Positions 11,396-22,859 of a stretch of 64,000 nucleotides of DNA are shown in pieces. The DNA comes from Liolophura sinensis (taxonomy: Eukaryota > Mollusca > Polyplacophora > Chitonida > Chitonidae): assembly GCF_032854445.1 (NCBI RefSeq), contig NC_088306.1, positions 4,710,373 through 4,774,372 of the forward strand, in the 5' to 3' direction. How positions within the stretch are numbered: position 1 is the first letter of the stretch; every line of letters starts with the position of its first letter. The notes below the pieces were generated by a model that made no database searches, was not told the DNA's origin, and worked only from the letters and a program-made list of their open reading frames with translations. The position numbers and the translations under genes are program-made.

Positions 11396-14300
11396 CTGTT
11401 ATGACAAATCACACAGAAATTAAACATCAGCACAACAGTTATACATGTAGTAACAGGATTTTATTTTTATTCTTTTGATCAATGTTTTACCATTTATTTG
11501 AGAGTTCACAGACTCAAGTTTGAAATATGAGGAAACCAGGAGTACAGTCATGTAAGAAATCAGGAGAAAAGTCATAGAGGAAACCAAGAGAGGCCAGGAA
11601 TGAACCAGGAGACCGTTGCAGAACCAAAAGCGACAATGGGGAAGACACCAGTAGACAGAATGGAGGACACAGATCAAGGAGGAAATCAGGGGAGGCCATT
11701 AAGGAAAAAAGAAAATTTCATAGCTGGAACCAGGACAGGTCATAGATTAAACCATGTTCACTATTCAGTATTGCATACATAAGCCTTTTCTTGTAGCATT
11801 CATACAATTCATACTATAGCATTTGTACACAGGTAGGAAACAGAGCCAAGCGGACCCTAAATGTTTCATACTCATTAATGCTGCATTTAATGTTGCATTC
11901 AGGTTCGTTATGAAAGTTACACTCACTATTTTATAGATGACCCTCATAGATGCTTGGTTCAGTAAGCTGCCCTACTCTGACATGTCTGACAGCAAATACT
12001 ATGACAAAACTGAGGTAACAACACTTTTTGAACTCGTGATAGCACGAAAATGATCTATTTTTTCTAAATTAGATATTAGTATTTATTTATTTATTTATTT
12101 ATTTGATTGATGTTTTACGCCATATTCAAGAATATTTCACTTATACGACGGCGGCCAGCATTATGGGGTGTGGAAACTGGGCACAGCCCGGGGGAAACCC
12201 ACGACCATCCGCAGGCTGCTGACAGACCTTCCCACGTATGGTCGGAGAGGAAGCCAGCATGAGCTGGACTTGAACTCACAGCGACCGCATTGGTGAGAGA
12301 CTCCTGGGCCATTACGCTGCGCTAGCGTGCCAACCAACTGAGCCACGGAGGCCCCTAAATTAGATATTAGAATAGATACTGCCCCCGAAATCATAAATTA
12401 ACTATGTGTAATTTTTGTTCATGAAAGCCTACTAAAAAAAGTGTTTTGGCAATGCGATCTGCTTCCTTTTGGTCAGAGAACTGCAGTATCGTAGGTGGTA
12501 CACAAAATTCTGACCACTGCATGAGACGAGAGTGCACACCTCATTGATCACCTGGCTGAGCTCCTGAGCGAGTTCATGATCATGGGACTCCAGCGTCTTC
12601 AGGCTTTCCTTCCGCTCCTGCTGCTTCCGTTCTTCTTCCTCCTGCAGTTCCCTGATGAGCCGTTCACTGGCCTCTTGTTCCTTCCTGCGCTGCTCTCGCA
12701 TCTGTGAACATATTGGTGATGACAGTTTATTGGTTAGCTGTAACAGTTCAAAGTGTTTTAGTTGTCACAGTATTTGAAACTGTGTAAGTCTATATCATCC
12801 TTTGTTTCACCCCATTAAGATGTAAGTGGACTCTGCACAAGTCTTGCACAAGAAAATTAGAGATGTGTAGTGAGTATTGAGTCCAGTCATCATTTCCGTT
12901 TAGAGTGTCAAAATGCGAAATGCTATCTTGTCAGTCGTCCCCACCAAAATACAGTAAATCATTTACACATGTTCATTTACTTCCACTGAGTTTCTCGCCA
13001 ACCAACCAGCCCGCTGTACTGATTTGGACAAAAATCTCACAAAATTTTATGTGATTAACAGTAAATTATGTATGCCATAACTTTACATGATTTTTCCCTA
13101 ATTACACTAATTTAGCACCTTACTGTAACAGTTTGTAAAAAAGGGTAATTAAAGTGTAATACTGAGGAAGTCAGGGCATCATCACCTAAATGTAAACGGT
13201 TTTATAAGTTTTCAACCATCTTGACGGGATCATTGTCAAGAGTGAGTAAGGGAGTGTTTGGGATTTAACGTCGTACTTAACAATTTTTCAGTCTAATGAC
13301 GATGAAGGAATCCTTAGATGGCATGTAATGTGCCTCCTTGTTACAAGACAGATATCCACTGCTCTTTTATCTAGTGCTGCTTCACTGAAATGCCTTACCA
13401 GTCGTTGCATTATCCCCTTCATGCTGAATGCCAAGCGAGGAACTTCCTCTTTTAAGGTCTTAGGTGTGACTCAATCCAGGATTGAACCTATATCTACCGC
13501 TCCTGAAGCGGACATTGTCAAGAGTGTTGAAAGCTTGTGAAACATTTTTTATTTAACTGGTGATGACTCGATTTCTCCATTATTATCAATGTTAAGGGCG
13601 TTAGTCAGGGGTAACAGAGAGCTCTTCTGTGAAAGGGGGTAAAATTTTACAGTACCCTGTGTAAAGGTCGCAGTAACCTTAAAACTGTGTGTCTAACTTT
13701 TCGTAGGCAAATTTTTTTATAAAAGTGTATTAACTCTGAAAAAAAAATAAAAAAATAAAATATATAACAATCCACACATTTTCAGAGGGAAGTCTTAAAA
13801 TGTTTCTTACCTTTCTTAATTGTTCTTCATATTCTTTTCGGATTTCTCCAGGTTCAGCTATCTGGGGTTTAGGAGCACAGAACACTAAAAAAAAGTTGAA
13901 ATAGTCATACACAGCTCGTTAAGGCCATACTGGATATGTATGTTTAACTTTATAGATAAAACTACTTCTGCCTTTGTATCTTGAAAATATAATACATGTA
14001 CACTTAGTTTAATCAATATACCCTTTTTACAAATGAGCCACGGAAGATTTTAACATGTAACTGAGTCGTAAATGTTTGCATGGCTGTCTTGTTTGTATAT
14101 CGGTACAAGAGTGTTTTCAAGACATGATGAAGTCATGACTTGATGAAGACATGATGAAGTCATGACATGATGAAGACATGATGAAGTCATGACTTGCATG
14201 ACATGTTTCAAGAAAGCCCTCACAAAAGCAAAACTGTTATTAAAGTGCTTTTACTGCACCAGCTATTTGTGATTTATTTACTTATTTAGATGTATTTATT

Positions 14301-17300
14301 TCATTGGTGTTTTATGCCATACTCAAAAATATTTCACTTATACCACAATGGTCATAATTATGGTGAGAGAAAAGCGGGGGAAACCCACAACCATCTGCAC
14401 ATTGCTGACAGACCTTCCCATATACGAGAGGCAACTAGCATGAGCTGGACTTGCCGGTTATTTGTGACCAGATACAAAACATCACCATGTTATTCCTGCC
14501 ATGGTTACATATAGCTCACTTGCTATTCATTTTGTTGTTTGTAGCCCTCCTGACTCAATTGCACAGGTGACTGCCAGAGTATAGAGTGGCTGGCCAGGGC
14601 AAAAATATTGCCAAACACCCCATACACAACCTCTGCTGCATTTAAGTTTGAAAAGAACTGCTGAAGATCAAGACAGCCAGGGTCCATTTTCACAAACATG
14701 TATGATAACAGCCCATACAGGATAATGGTACCGTAATAGTGACACACAAAATATTGTACAACAAATGTATGATTAAAAAAAATGTTGTACGACACACTGT
14801 AAAACTGGGCCCTGTTGTGTGAAATGTAGAACATACACTGTACAGATCATTAGTTGATGAAATATCATGCAAAGTTTTGTGTGACTTTATACCGTTAAAT
14901 AGTTTTTTAACATCACGACTTCATACACATGGGCAGGATGTTCAAAAAGGGCATGCTGCAGACAGCTGTCCCAGTAGCCGCCTACTTTGAATATTCTTAC
15001 TACTATATTATATTACTAGGCTGTTTTATCTTAAGTTCTTACGCAGAAAAAAGTGCCTAGGGAAATGCATTTTTGCAACAGCAAACTTGTAACAATGTTC
15101 TACCACAGCAAATTTTGGAATTAAGGGGCAGTTTCAGTTTTACTTGGACATTTGCATAATTTTTATCGTTATATTTACATATTTTTACTTTGATGTTTTC
15201 ATCCATACCATTACAGCAGTAGTCCATATCACTGAACATACTTGCACATGTACTGTACATTACACAACAGCAGTCTACTACACAACCAATGTAATTTTGT
15301 GAATGGAGCCAATTTAACAAGAATCTGAATGTTAGTCCAACATGCCAATTCCTGCAGCAACAAAGAAATGATCATGGCTTAATAATAATATTTTTGTTCA
15401 AGCCAGGAAATAACAAAACAAAAAAATTCATAAAAGCAATTCAAACAAAATAATCCCTTAAGTGTTTTTTTTTAGGACAATATGCCAGTATTTGAATGTA
15501 AAGAAACTATCAGTTACATAGGAAAATGTTATTTTAAATATAAACATCATGCAACAAAATGGTCTGCTCAAATGTCTATTTCAAATTCTCATTCTATATT
15601 AGCATTGATCTTGTTAAAATGCACCATAGATAGTCTTGAAACGATCTCATCTGCTCTTTTCCAAAGATGAAGTTAGCCTTGTTTCCGTATTAGGAATGTA
15701 CATTACAGAGTTATCTCCCCTACAACATTTCAATGGCAAATGCAATATGTGTATGCACTATACTACATTGAACTCAGTGAATCAAGGCGTCCAATCACTG
15801 CCCAATATAATATTTGATAAAAAAGTCTAATATTTCCTTCAATATTTCGACCTTGAGCTACTAATGTTACTAATGTAACTGAAGACAAGTTCCCATGCTC
15901 ATTCCCCTCAACGGTACATTTTAAAGACAACAAAATCTGACAAAATAAGCCAAACTTATTTAATATAAATGCAGAAGTATTCCTGATCTTTTTATTTCTC
16001 ACAAAGACGAAAAAAACCCAAAATTTGACTTTGTCTATATCATAAGGCTTGCCCACATAAAATTTTCTTTAGTGAATAATCTGTAATAACATTTGCCAAA
16101 GGCTCACACATAAATATCATCATTTCCGAATCTCTGCAATAATTAAATACTTAATGTATGTCATTTTTCATTTACAATTTTTATGAAAATTAAGGAATGA
16201 AAAATTCTGTCCCCAAAGAAGAAATAGTGGTCTACTATACATGCACAATCAACATCTTATTCCAGTGTACCCTTAAGGCATTTCCTTAGCCTTTTTGCAT
16301 ATCAATGGAGGAAACAGAAGAGTAAATAGTTCCAACAAACAATTATAATACGAAATACACCCAAAACCAACCCGCTAGAAAACAAATCATTTCAAAATCT
16401 GTGTCAAAATGCTCACTTTGGTAAAAACATGCAGAGGGAAAAAAGTTACACATATTCATTGTATTTCTACATTACAAGCATTATGTACCCTTTGACAAAA
16501 ATCATTTTCATGCTTTTTTTTTCTATTTTAATGTTTTATTTAATTTTCATTAATGTATACACTCATACATATGCTTAGACAATTAAGCAGGTTGCGGTAT
16601 ACAGAGAGGTCCAGCTGCTGACACTAAACAAACAAAACTGGGTGAGGCCCGACTAACTGAAGGTGTAGTACATCATATAAAATAAACATCCCTCACTATC
16701 AACATTCCACTGTGCCTGTTACTAGCCCCGCCTAATCCCTCTAGATCTGACAGAGGCTGACAGAGGCTAGCTTTTTACACTAACAATTCACTTGTACATG
16801 TACTGCACAAACAGATGTGGACACAAGTATTCAGCTCTATGAATAGTGTACAATAGCTAACAAGACAGTGATGCAAAACGCTTTAAAGACATGCAAGATG
16901 TGATTTTCCACTTTCACACGTGTAATATTTTCACCTTCACACCTGTAATCTTGCTGCCTTGTGACATGTATTTCTACCTCCGGGCACGTAATATTTCCTT
17001 GAAACATACATTTCATATTTTATCCTTCAGACATGTAATATGTCTGCCTTCAAACAAATGATATTTCCACCTTCAGGCATGTAATACCATTACTAATATT
17101 TCCAACTTCAGACATGTAATATTTCCACCAATCATAAATGAACATGTGGCATATACCCATGATGTGACATAATGGTGATGAAACATTGCTATTAGATCTT
17201 GGCAGTTATCTCCCCTGAACAATGATAATGTCACCAAAAGGAAACCCACAGTCTGGCATGAACTTAATCAAAAGTCTGAGTCAGAAAGCTCAGTGTGCAA

Positions 17301-19218
17301 GTGTTATACGATGTTTAGTATACATATGGCTTGATTTGCTCAGTTTCTTAGCTTTAACAAAGGTCGTGTTTTAGGGGATACTGCAAATTTGTCCAGAATT
17401 CAAATGACTGGACAATGCAATAGTCTCTTTCGATAAATGAAATGATCTGATGCTGTGCTATGTTTCACGAGGTGCAAGAAGCATTGTGAAGATAGCATCC
17501 ATTATTATGCCAGTTTGGCATTTCAGGCTACGCACTACAACACTTGCCACAGCTGAACAGCCATGATTAGATTGACGCCACTGAAAGTTGAAAGCGAAGC
17601 TACTTTCTAATATTTCAAATTATCACTTGCTACTTTCAGATCTTGGTTCTTTGTGACACAAGTTACCGTGGATTTGTACATGATTTGTGATTAGAATTCA
17701 TTCTATAAAACAGATGTTTAATGCAATAGGCCTAAACATACCTTTGCTAGGGTAAGCATCCACATATTATGTACTGTGGGGTCATGTGACATTTGAACTA
17801 AAAACCGGACCCATCTAAAGAATGGAATGATAGAATGAACAAGTATAAACACAGAACTTGAGAGCAGTCAGAAACACATATGACCTTTCTAGACCGCGGA
17901 CATTCAGGCATTTGTCGTTTTACTGGAACCAGCGCATTTAGTGGCTTGCAAACGGTGTTGAAAACATTGTCTAAATAACATGAGAGTTAAAACAAAACTC
18001 TGCTCCATGGCCTCATAAGTCCAAACACACGTTGTGTTGACGTTCACAACTCATATATGGCATGCATGGTGTGTACATGTACATGTATATTGTTCTGTTG
18101 TCTAATTATACTCTAATTTCTGGCCGTATCAGCAACATATGGTCCAATGTTGTTCATTTCGCTATACCCTCTCATGTTATCTTTCACCTCATTGTCTACT
18201 TGTTGCTGCCTAGTATGAATAAAGTTCCCAGATGTCAGCAGTTTCGAATACCACTTAAACCACTGTCTGTCATAGGACAGCACTCAAAACATGACAGTCA
18301 TCCAAACTGTGAATGCTTATTGTTCTTTCGCAATGATTTATTTACTTATTTATTTATTTATTTATTTGACTGGTGTTCTACGTTGTACTCAAGAATATTT
18401 CATTCATACGACCGCGGCCAGATTATGGTGGGAGGAAACTGGGAGGAAACCCACGACCATCTGCGGGTTGCTTTTTTGCATTTATACCGACGAGCTTATA
18501 ATATACCGACGAGTTTATAAATGTGCATTGCAATGTCAGCGTATCATGAAACTTGACCTTGGGTCTGTTAGCATATAAAGTTATTAATATTTGAAAATAT
18601 GGAGCTTTGGTAAGGTTTTGATATTAGCACATTACCATGAAAGAATTAATAAATATGCTAACAAATATAACATCTCAATTATAAATCTTGACTGTGTACA
18701 AAATACAATTCTGTGTGACCCCCACCTACCTGCAGTTTTCATTCACTTTACCCCCACCACAAGTTAAAAGTCATTTTAAATTCATTAGCCCATGGCTCAT
18801 TTGCATAAAACTGTACACAGGCTGGACATGGCCTTATTGGCACTTGTCAGGGGATGTCTTCTAAACCATTACCTTCCTCGGAACTGTCGTCATCTTTGCC
18901 TTCCAATCTTCTCTGGACTTTCTTGGGAAATAAATCCTGTATTTGCTTCCACCTTGTTTTGTTAATGAGATTGTGATTCCTGGCTGCCTGTCGAGCCCAG
19001 ACGGAAATACGAGTTCGACACATCGGACAGGTCAAGCTGGCTTCTTCCACGTTTTGTTTGAAGCAAGGCATACACAGTTCATGTTGACAAGGCATTGTCA
19101 CAGGTTCTATCAATATACACATGCAAACAGGACAAATACAGTCTTCTAGCGCCACTTTTGACATGTTACAATCCATTGTTACATTCGACTGACAGTAACT
19201 AGAGCACACAGACGCCAT
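8306..19218 (-). CDS. RNF168: RNF168-like E3 ubiquitin ligase (four coding exons)
   Basis: Coding exons 18873-19218, 13811-13884, 12540-12701 and 8306-11395 join in phase (1, 0, 0) through GT-AG introns into about 1223 residues. Order: C3HC4 RING at about 29-67 (C29, C32, C44, H46, C49, C52, C64, C67), a UMI-like segment 'PGEIRKEYEEQLRK' (about 127-140), MIU1-like 'ELAQELSQVINE' at the end of a charged coiled coil (141-194), a Ser/Lys-rich region, MIU2 'LDRQLALQLQKEF' (about 1167-1179), and an LRM2-like 'SSDEYSFRRR'. Known family role: at DNA double-strand breaks RNF168 ubiquitylates H2A on Lys13/15 and binds ubiquitin through these motifs. MIU1 argues for RNF168 over RNF169. The protein is about twice the vertebrate length, mostly from the last exon. 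Start: first in-frame ATG, context aaacaaaATGG. Confidence 0.88.
11515..11755. repeat. purine-rich degenerate repeat in RNF168-like intron 3
   Basis: Plus strand repeats variants of 'gaggaaaccaggag' ('gaggaaaccaagagaggccaggaatgaaccagg', 'ggaggaaatcaggggaggcc'). In the transcript it would be pyrimidine-rich. Short ORFs on both strands here come from the repeat. Confidence 0.45.
12080..12355 (-). repeat. full-length molluscan SINE with 15-bp target-site duplication
   Basis: Complete copy of 276 bp. On the minus strand it starts 'ggggcctccgtggctcagtt', matching a pol III A box (tggctcagttgg), with a B-box-like 'gagttcaagtcc'. It ends 'cttgaatatggcgtaaaaca' plus (ATAA)n. Direct repeats 'taaattagatattag' at 12065-12079 and 12356-12370 are identical, showing insertion by target-primed reverse transcription. 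It lies in intron 3 of the RNF168-like gene. Confidence 0.93.
12371..13810. other. RNF168: intronic sequence of the RNF168-like gene around exon 3
   Basis: Apart from exon 3 (12540-12701) nothing coding is seen. The 70-codon plus ORF at 13328-13540 and the remaining AT-rich sequence show no domain or repeat I recognise. Confidence 0.4.
12540..12701 (-). CDS. RNF168: RNF168-like exon 3 (coiled coil and MIU1)
   Basis: Exactly 54 codons, phase 0 on both sides. Acceptor 'tgttcacag', donor 'aatgag|gtgtgc'. Glu/Arg/Gln-rich helix ('ERLIRELQEEEERKQQER') leading to 'HDHELAQELSQVINE', the expected MIU1 position. Confidence 0.83.
13811..13884 (-). CDS. RNF168: RNF168-like exon 2 (UMI-like segment)
   Basis: A 74-base exon with acceptor 'cttttttttag' and donor 'aag|gtaaga'. 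The joined codon at the exon 1/2 boundary gives Val, so the sequence reads '...SSEEVFCAPKPQ', closely following the vertebrate RNF168 layout ahead of the ubiquitin-binding UMI helix. Confidence 0.85.
14121..14201. repeat. 27-bp tandem repeat, three copies
   Basis: Units at 14121-14147, 14148-14174 and 14175-14201: 'gacatgatgaagtcatgact' plus 'tgatgaa' with one or two changes. Each unit contains the short palindrome 'catgatgaagtcatg'. Confidence 0.85.
14278..14456 (-). repeat. diverged SINE copy in RNF168-like intron 1
   Basis: Reversed tail 'attggtgttttatgccatac', then 'aaaatatttcacttatacca', 'gggggaaacccacaaccatc' and 'catgagctggacttg'. It is 5'-truncated and clearly diverged from the 12080 copy. 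Confidence 0.8.
16905..17130. repeat. degenerate tandem repeat (accttcagacatgtaatattt)
   Basis: About eight imperfect units near 25-28 bp, with forms such as 'caccttcacacctgtaatct', 'tccttcagacatgtaatatg' and 'aacttcagacatgtaatatt'. It lies in intron 1 of the RNF168-like gene. Confidence 0.6.
18332..18478 (-). repeat. SINE fragment in RNF168-like intron 1
   Basis: Reversed (TTTA)n tail, 'gactggtgttctacgttgta', 'caagaatatttcattcatac', 'gaccgcggccagattatggt', 'aaacccacgaccatctgcgg'. The 152-codon ORF overlapping it is composite and not a gene. Confidence 0.8.
18873..19218 (-). CDS. RNF168: RNF168-like exon 1 (RING finger)
   Basis: Encodes residues 1-115 plus one base. It carries the whole RING, including 'CPVCMCILIEPVTMPCQHEL', and a basic stretch behind it ('QDLFPKKVQRRLEGK'). 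The donor is 'gaggaag|gtaatg'; reading through would reach a stop 17 bases later in the frame. The reading frame is open upstream of the ATG but has no earlier ATG. Confidence 0.88.
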
Positions 19219-21059
19219 TTTGTTTCGCTCTCGCGCGCTTACAGTATTCTCCACAATCGAATATCTTTCTGTAAAATACCGAGTCGCGGAGAGCAAAGCA
19301 ATACGCGTTGATCCACCAAGGCCCAAAAGTTTTGTACAGTCATATAATGATATGTATTCATAAAATGTTTGTATTAAAGATAGACAGATCTTTAATCATG
19401 AAGATTTCACCTCATTTACTTACTTTGTTTATCTAGTAATATTCTAAATCGTTCAGTAAGCATAAGCTAGATATTAATTCTACGTGGCGAAATATGTAGC
19501 CAAAAGGGCCTATGTACATGTGATATAGCCTACATGAATTTTATTATTTATTAATTTTTGTTGTCCTCATGGAGTGATTTTTACCATGTTTAGCTTTTTA
19601 AAATGTAGGTAATATATTTTTTTATAATATTTTCAGCAGAATATTTTCTCGACCTCTGCTAGATAATGCTTCAATAAGGTAAGCATGGAGAAGACGCCAT
19701 ATTAGCCCTGCTATTTTTGAAAGCGAAGATAATATTCTGCACATAGGAAGTGAAACTGGGTTGTTTTTTTTCTTTTAATTAAATTGATGTAATTGTTTCT
19801 CGGTCTTATGCTACGAGTTGTCGAAGACAATGCCTTGCAACCATTTCGGCGGCTTGGTCGTCTTTGTGTCTTAACGAGTTGTCTTATTGTAAATTCTAAA
19901 TCTTATCCTTGATAGAGACATTGCCGAAGCCCGATGCGTGTGGCATAAAACATATCACGGTGCTGTTATTCAATATAGATGTAGCCTACTACTGTATTTA
20001 AAGTATATATTGGCCTATGAGGAAAAAAAAACAACATTTTTATACATTCAATTACACAAGTAAAATTTATGGATGATGTAATTTTAAAAACTATGAATTT
20101 GGTTCTCAATTTTTTTCTTTGACATTTGTGTTATTTTAACTGGTTTTAAATATGTCCGTATATTTTTGATATGGGTGTATAACTGCGGTATTTAAGATGT
20201 GGCGTTAAAGCACAACCCTGCATTCATTCATAAGACCATTTTTCGTCTGTCGGTATATTTAACAATGTATATTTGTTCGGAATATGTATACTTGAGTTTT
20301 AGATTGTACAATTTTTCAGTTAGGTCTATATATGACGACGACGAGTCATAGGGTGTGTAGCCTCTTCTGCATTTGCTAACTTCCTTGCCGCCAATGTCTT
20401 GCCTCACTGAAGTATCATGACGTAATATGCATGTACGAATGTTGTCGAAGACACGAAACATGACACGTATATAGGGCCTACTCCACCGGCCAGTTCACAT
20501 TATATAGCCTACTGACACCGGTCCAGTCCGGTAATGTTTCTAACCTCTTGGTGCTCTAACCTCTCAGTGCTAAACGTCATTTATAAGGTATCAATTAAGA
20601 ACCATTTCTAAAGACTTTGGTTTTCGGGTATCCTGACCTTGAGATGCACCCAGTAACCATATATAACCCACCTAAGCGGTATTTTTTCCTCACGATATAT
20701 GGATAATACCAGAGATTATCAGTACCGGTACACGGATCTCTTGTTACGAAAGGAGAATGAACCCTGGCCCTCTGGAAGGTGCCATCAAAATGGCAAGCCT
20801 GTACTACACCACACCTGGGAAGGATATTCCGTAACTGCCAAGGGTCGATGGTATAGTCTTTACCCTTGTGGGTTGAAGTTTGGTGAGTACCCTGTGAGGG
20901 AAAGATTTTACACCGTAACTCCAACGTAATAACACATTCAATAAGTGACCGTTTTTAGGCTCATATATTGTACCGTGTAATAGTTTTTTTAATAGTTTAT
21001 TTCTCTGGTGTGGAGAAGTGATGATATAAGAACAAATCATGTCAATTTCTGCTCAAAAC

Positions 21060-21310
21060 ATAATCTATAACTTTTAACAGAAATTATGTTTTCAGAGGGA
21101 TGCTGGAATTCTATTATAACATATAACAACATGTCATATTCAACATAATATCCCGTTAGTCTAATACAATCTTTTGTGTTGAATTAATAGAATAGGTGTC
21201 CTATATTTAACAGAATAATCTGCTGCAATAACAGGATACGTACATTATAGCATCGCTCAGGCAACAGACTTTCTGTTAAATTTAACAGAATATCTTTTTG
21301 GTGAAAAAAG
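21060..21310. repeat. MITE-like repeat family B, copy 1
   Basis: Shares with 22085-22320 the blocks 'gtcatattcaa...taat.tccc', 'ctaatacaatctt', 'gaattaatagaatag', 'tgcaataacagga' and a 'tttaaattt' end. The ends here carry inverted 'cttttaacagaaa' / 'tttctgttaaattt', suggesting terminal inverted repeats. Confidence 0.5.
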
Positions 21311-21364
21311 TTATAAAGTATTCCTACGTGGCAGAAACTGAAAGTTTGTTTTCTTCTTAGTGTA

Positions 21365-21560
21365 TGCTAGAATTCCCCAATTGTTTCGCATACGAAAGCA
21401 TTTCAGTGCAACTTTCAAGACAAAACCACATTGGTTGAATTGGCCAATTTCAGGGTTTCAACAAAGGTATCATTTTGTCAGTCTACGACAAAGAATAATG
21501 CTTTCAAAAATTAAAGTACTTGAATAAACATAAAAATAAAAAGGTTGAAGAATTACGGTA
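21365..21560 (+). mobile_element. MITE-like element family A, copy 1
   Basis: Carries the family core 'cacattggttgaattggcca', 'atttcagggtttcaacaaag' and 'cattttgtcagtctac', and ends in 'aaaaaggttgaagaattacgg', the inverse of the other end seen in better copies ('cctcaaccttttcgcat'). No coding region. Confidence 0.6.
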
Positions 21561-21595
21561 TATGCTACAAAGTGTCTTCGCCAGTCTAAAGCAGC

Positions 21596-21667
21596 CTGTT
21601 TGGATATATACTGTCTGGTTATACGGTCATATAGGACTTTATAACCAGACAACATATACCCAAACAG
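21596..21667. ncRNA. 72-base hairpin-forming sequence (function unknown)
   Basis: Arms of about 28 bp: 'ctgtttggatatatactgtc' + 'tggttata' pairs with 'tataaccagac' + 'aacatatacccaaacag' with about four mismatches around a loop of roughly 16 bases. Size and shape resemble a microRNA precursor, but a small foldback element is equally possible. Immediately next to it (21669-21700) is a 32-bp near-palindrome. No conservation data are available. Confidence 0.3.
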
Positions 21668-22084
21668 ATGCCAGTATGTGTATATATACATATTCTGGCA
21701 TCCACAAGTATGTGTACTCTCTTAAGGAATCAAAAGCGCGTCCATCTGTGTTTTTGGAAGGAGACGCCCATCGATCAAAGTTACGGATACCGGCAGACGG
21801 ACGGAGGTGCCGGCTATTTTCGGGCTTGTCGTTCCATACAAGTGTAGGCCGATATACATATGTGTACGGACATCGCTGCATTAAAACATGCCAACATAAG
21901 GTTCTACATGTATACAGCGTGGAATGGAACACACGAGAATATGGAGTCTTGATTGTATTTACACCCATACTGGTACGTTTATATTGACTTCCGTTGTAAT
22001 TAAATTTAAAGTCGGCCTACACGTGTTTTCCGATTGAGAAAGGCCTGTATAAAATGCGATATTTAGGTCTGCTGGACGTATATA

Positions 22085-22320
22085 CACTCAAAAATGTAAT
22101 TTTAGCAGAAAGTTTATCTAATTGACGCTAGTATTATGTTATTGTAACATTTAATACTGTGTCATATTCAATTAACATATAATGTCCCTTTATACTTTAA
22201 TACGATCTTAATTTATGTTTAATCAATAGATATATGCTGTATTTAATAAAACAGTCCGATGCAATAACAGAATATATATACATCATCACCCGGACAATAA
22301 CTTGTTTTAAATTTAAATGA
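22085..22320. repeat. MITE-like repeat family B, copy 2
   Basis: Diverged relative of 21060-21310, with the same order of blocks ('tgtcatattcaatt', 'ctttaatacgatctta', 'taatcaatagatat', 'gcaataacagaatat', 'ttttaaatttaaat'). Confidence 0.5.
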
Positions 22321-22763
22321 TTATTATTACAGTTATCATTGTTATTTTAGGGTAGTCTCTCGCTCAGCCGGGTCTGGTCATACAGTGGCTTGAGGTATTG
22401 CAATAAATAAGGGCATATATACTGACAACGGTGTTAACGAATATGTACATGTATAAGTATATCCTGTAATACCAATCAAATAAATGAATAAATAAATATA
22501 CATGTGCACTATATACAACTGACCACTGAATGTAATACTGTCAGGCTAATTACACATAGTTATAATAAAGCTGTATCATGTCTATAGTATATAATATTAG
22601 ATGCCCCTGATGGTCCCCATTTAACATTAGATCTACTGTTGACTGTAAGTCAATTAAAGAATTAATCAGATTGTTGAATTTAGGTAGCTCATTGATTACC
22701 TCCCCTGTTTGTAGATCTTTATATGTGGAGGTCATTAAGCACTAATTTCACAACAACAACAGG

Positions 22764-22859
22764 ATGGCGGGGTCAACGATACAGACATCTGTCACCTCCA
22801 CAAATGCCTCATGGGCACCGATTTCTTGCACGATATTTCCTGACAGTCCTTCTCATTGT
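22764..22859 (+). CDS. receptor exon 1 (N-terminus)
   Basis: 32 codons from the first ATG (aggATGGCG), ending 'PSHC' before a consensus donor 'gtgagt'. The short Ser/Thr-rich extracellular tail has one NAS sequon and two Cys. It joins exon 2 in phase 0. An 'acaacaacag' just upstream could be an acceptor, so a 5' non-coding exon is possible. Confidence 0.75.

Larger units (their letters stand above)
19219..22763. other. intergenic region between two divergent genes
   Basis: Holds the 5' flank and likely 5' UTRs of the RNF168-like gene (minus) and the receptor gene (plus). Two MITE-like families and a hairpin lie inside. ORFs at 20595-20929 overlap on opposite strands and have no recognisable domain. 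No clear TATA or CpG island was identified by eye. Confidence 0.4.

Noticed and set aside
18062-18520. 152-codon plus ORF
   Set aside because: Its second half is a SINE; no domain in the first half.
21520-21987. 155-codon plus ORF upstream of the receptor
   Set aside because: Starts in a MITE end and runs through the hairpin and palindrome; no domain and the opposite strand is also open.
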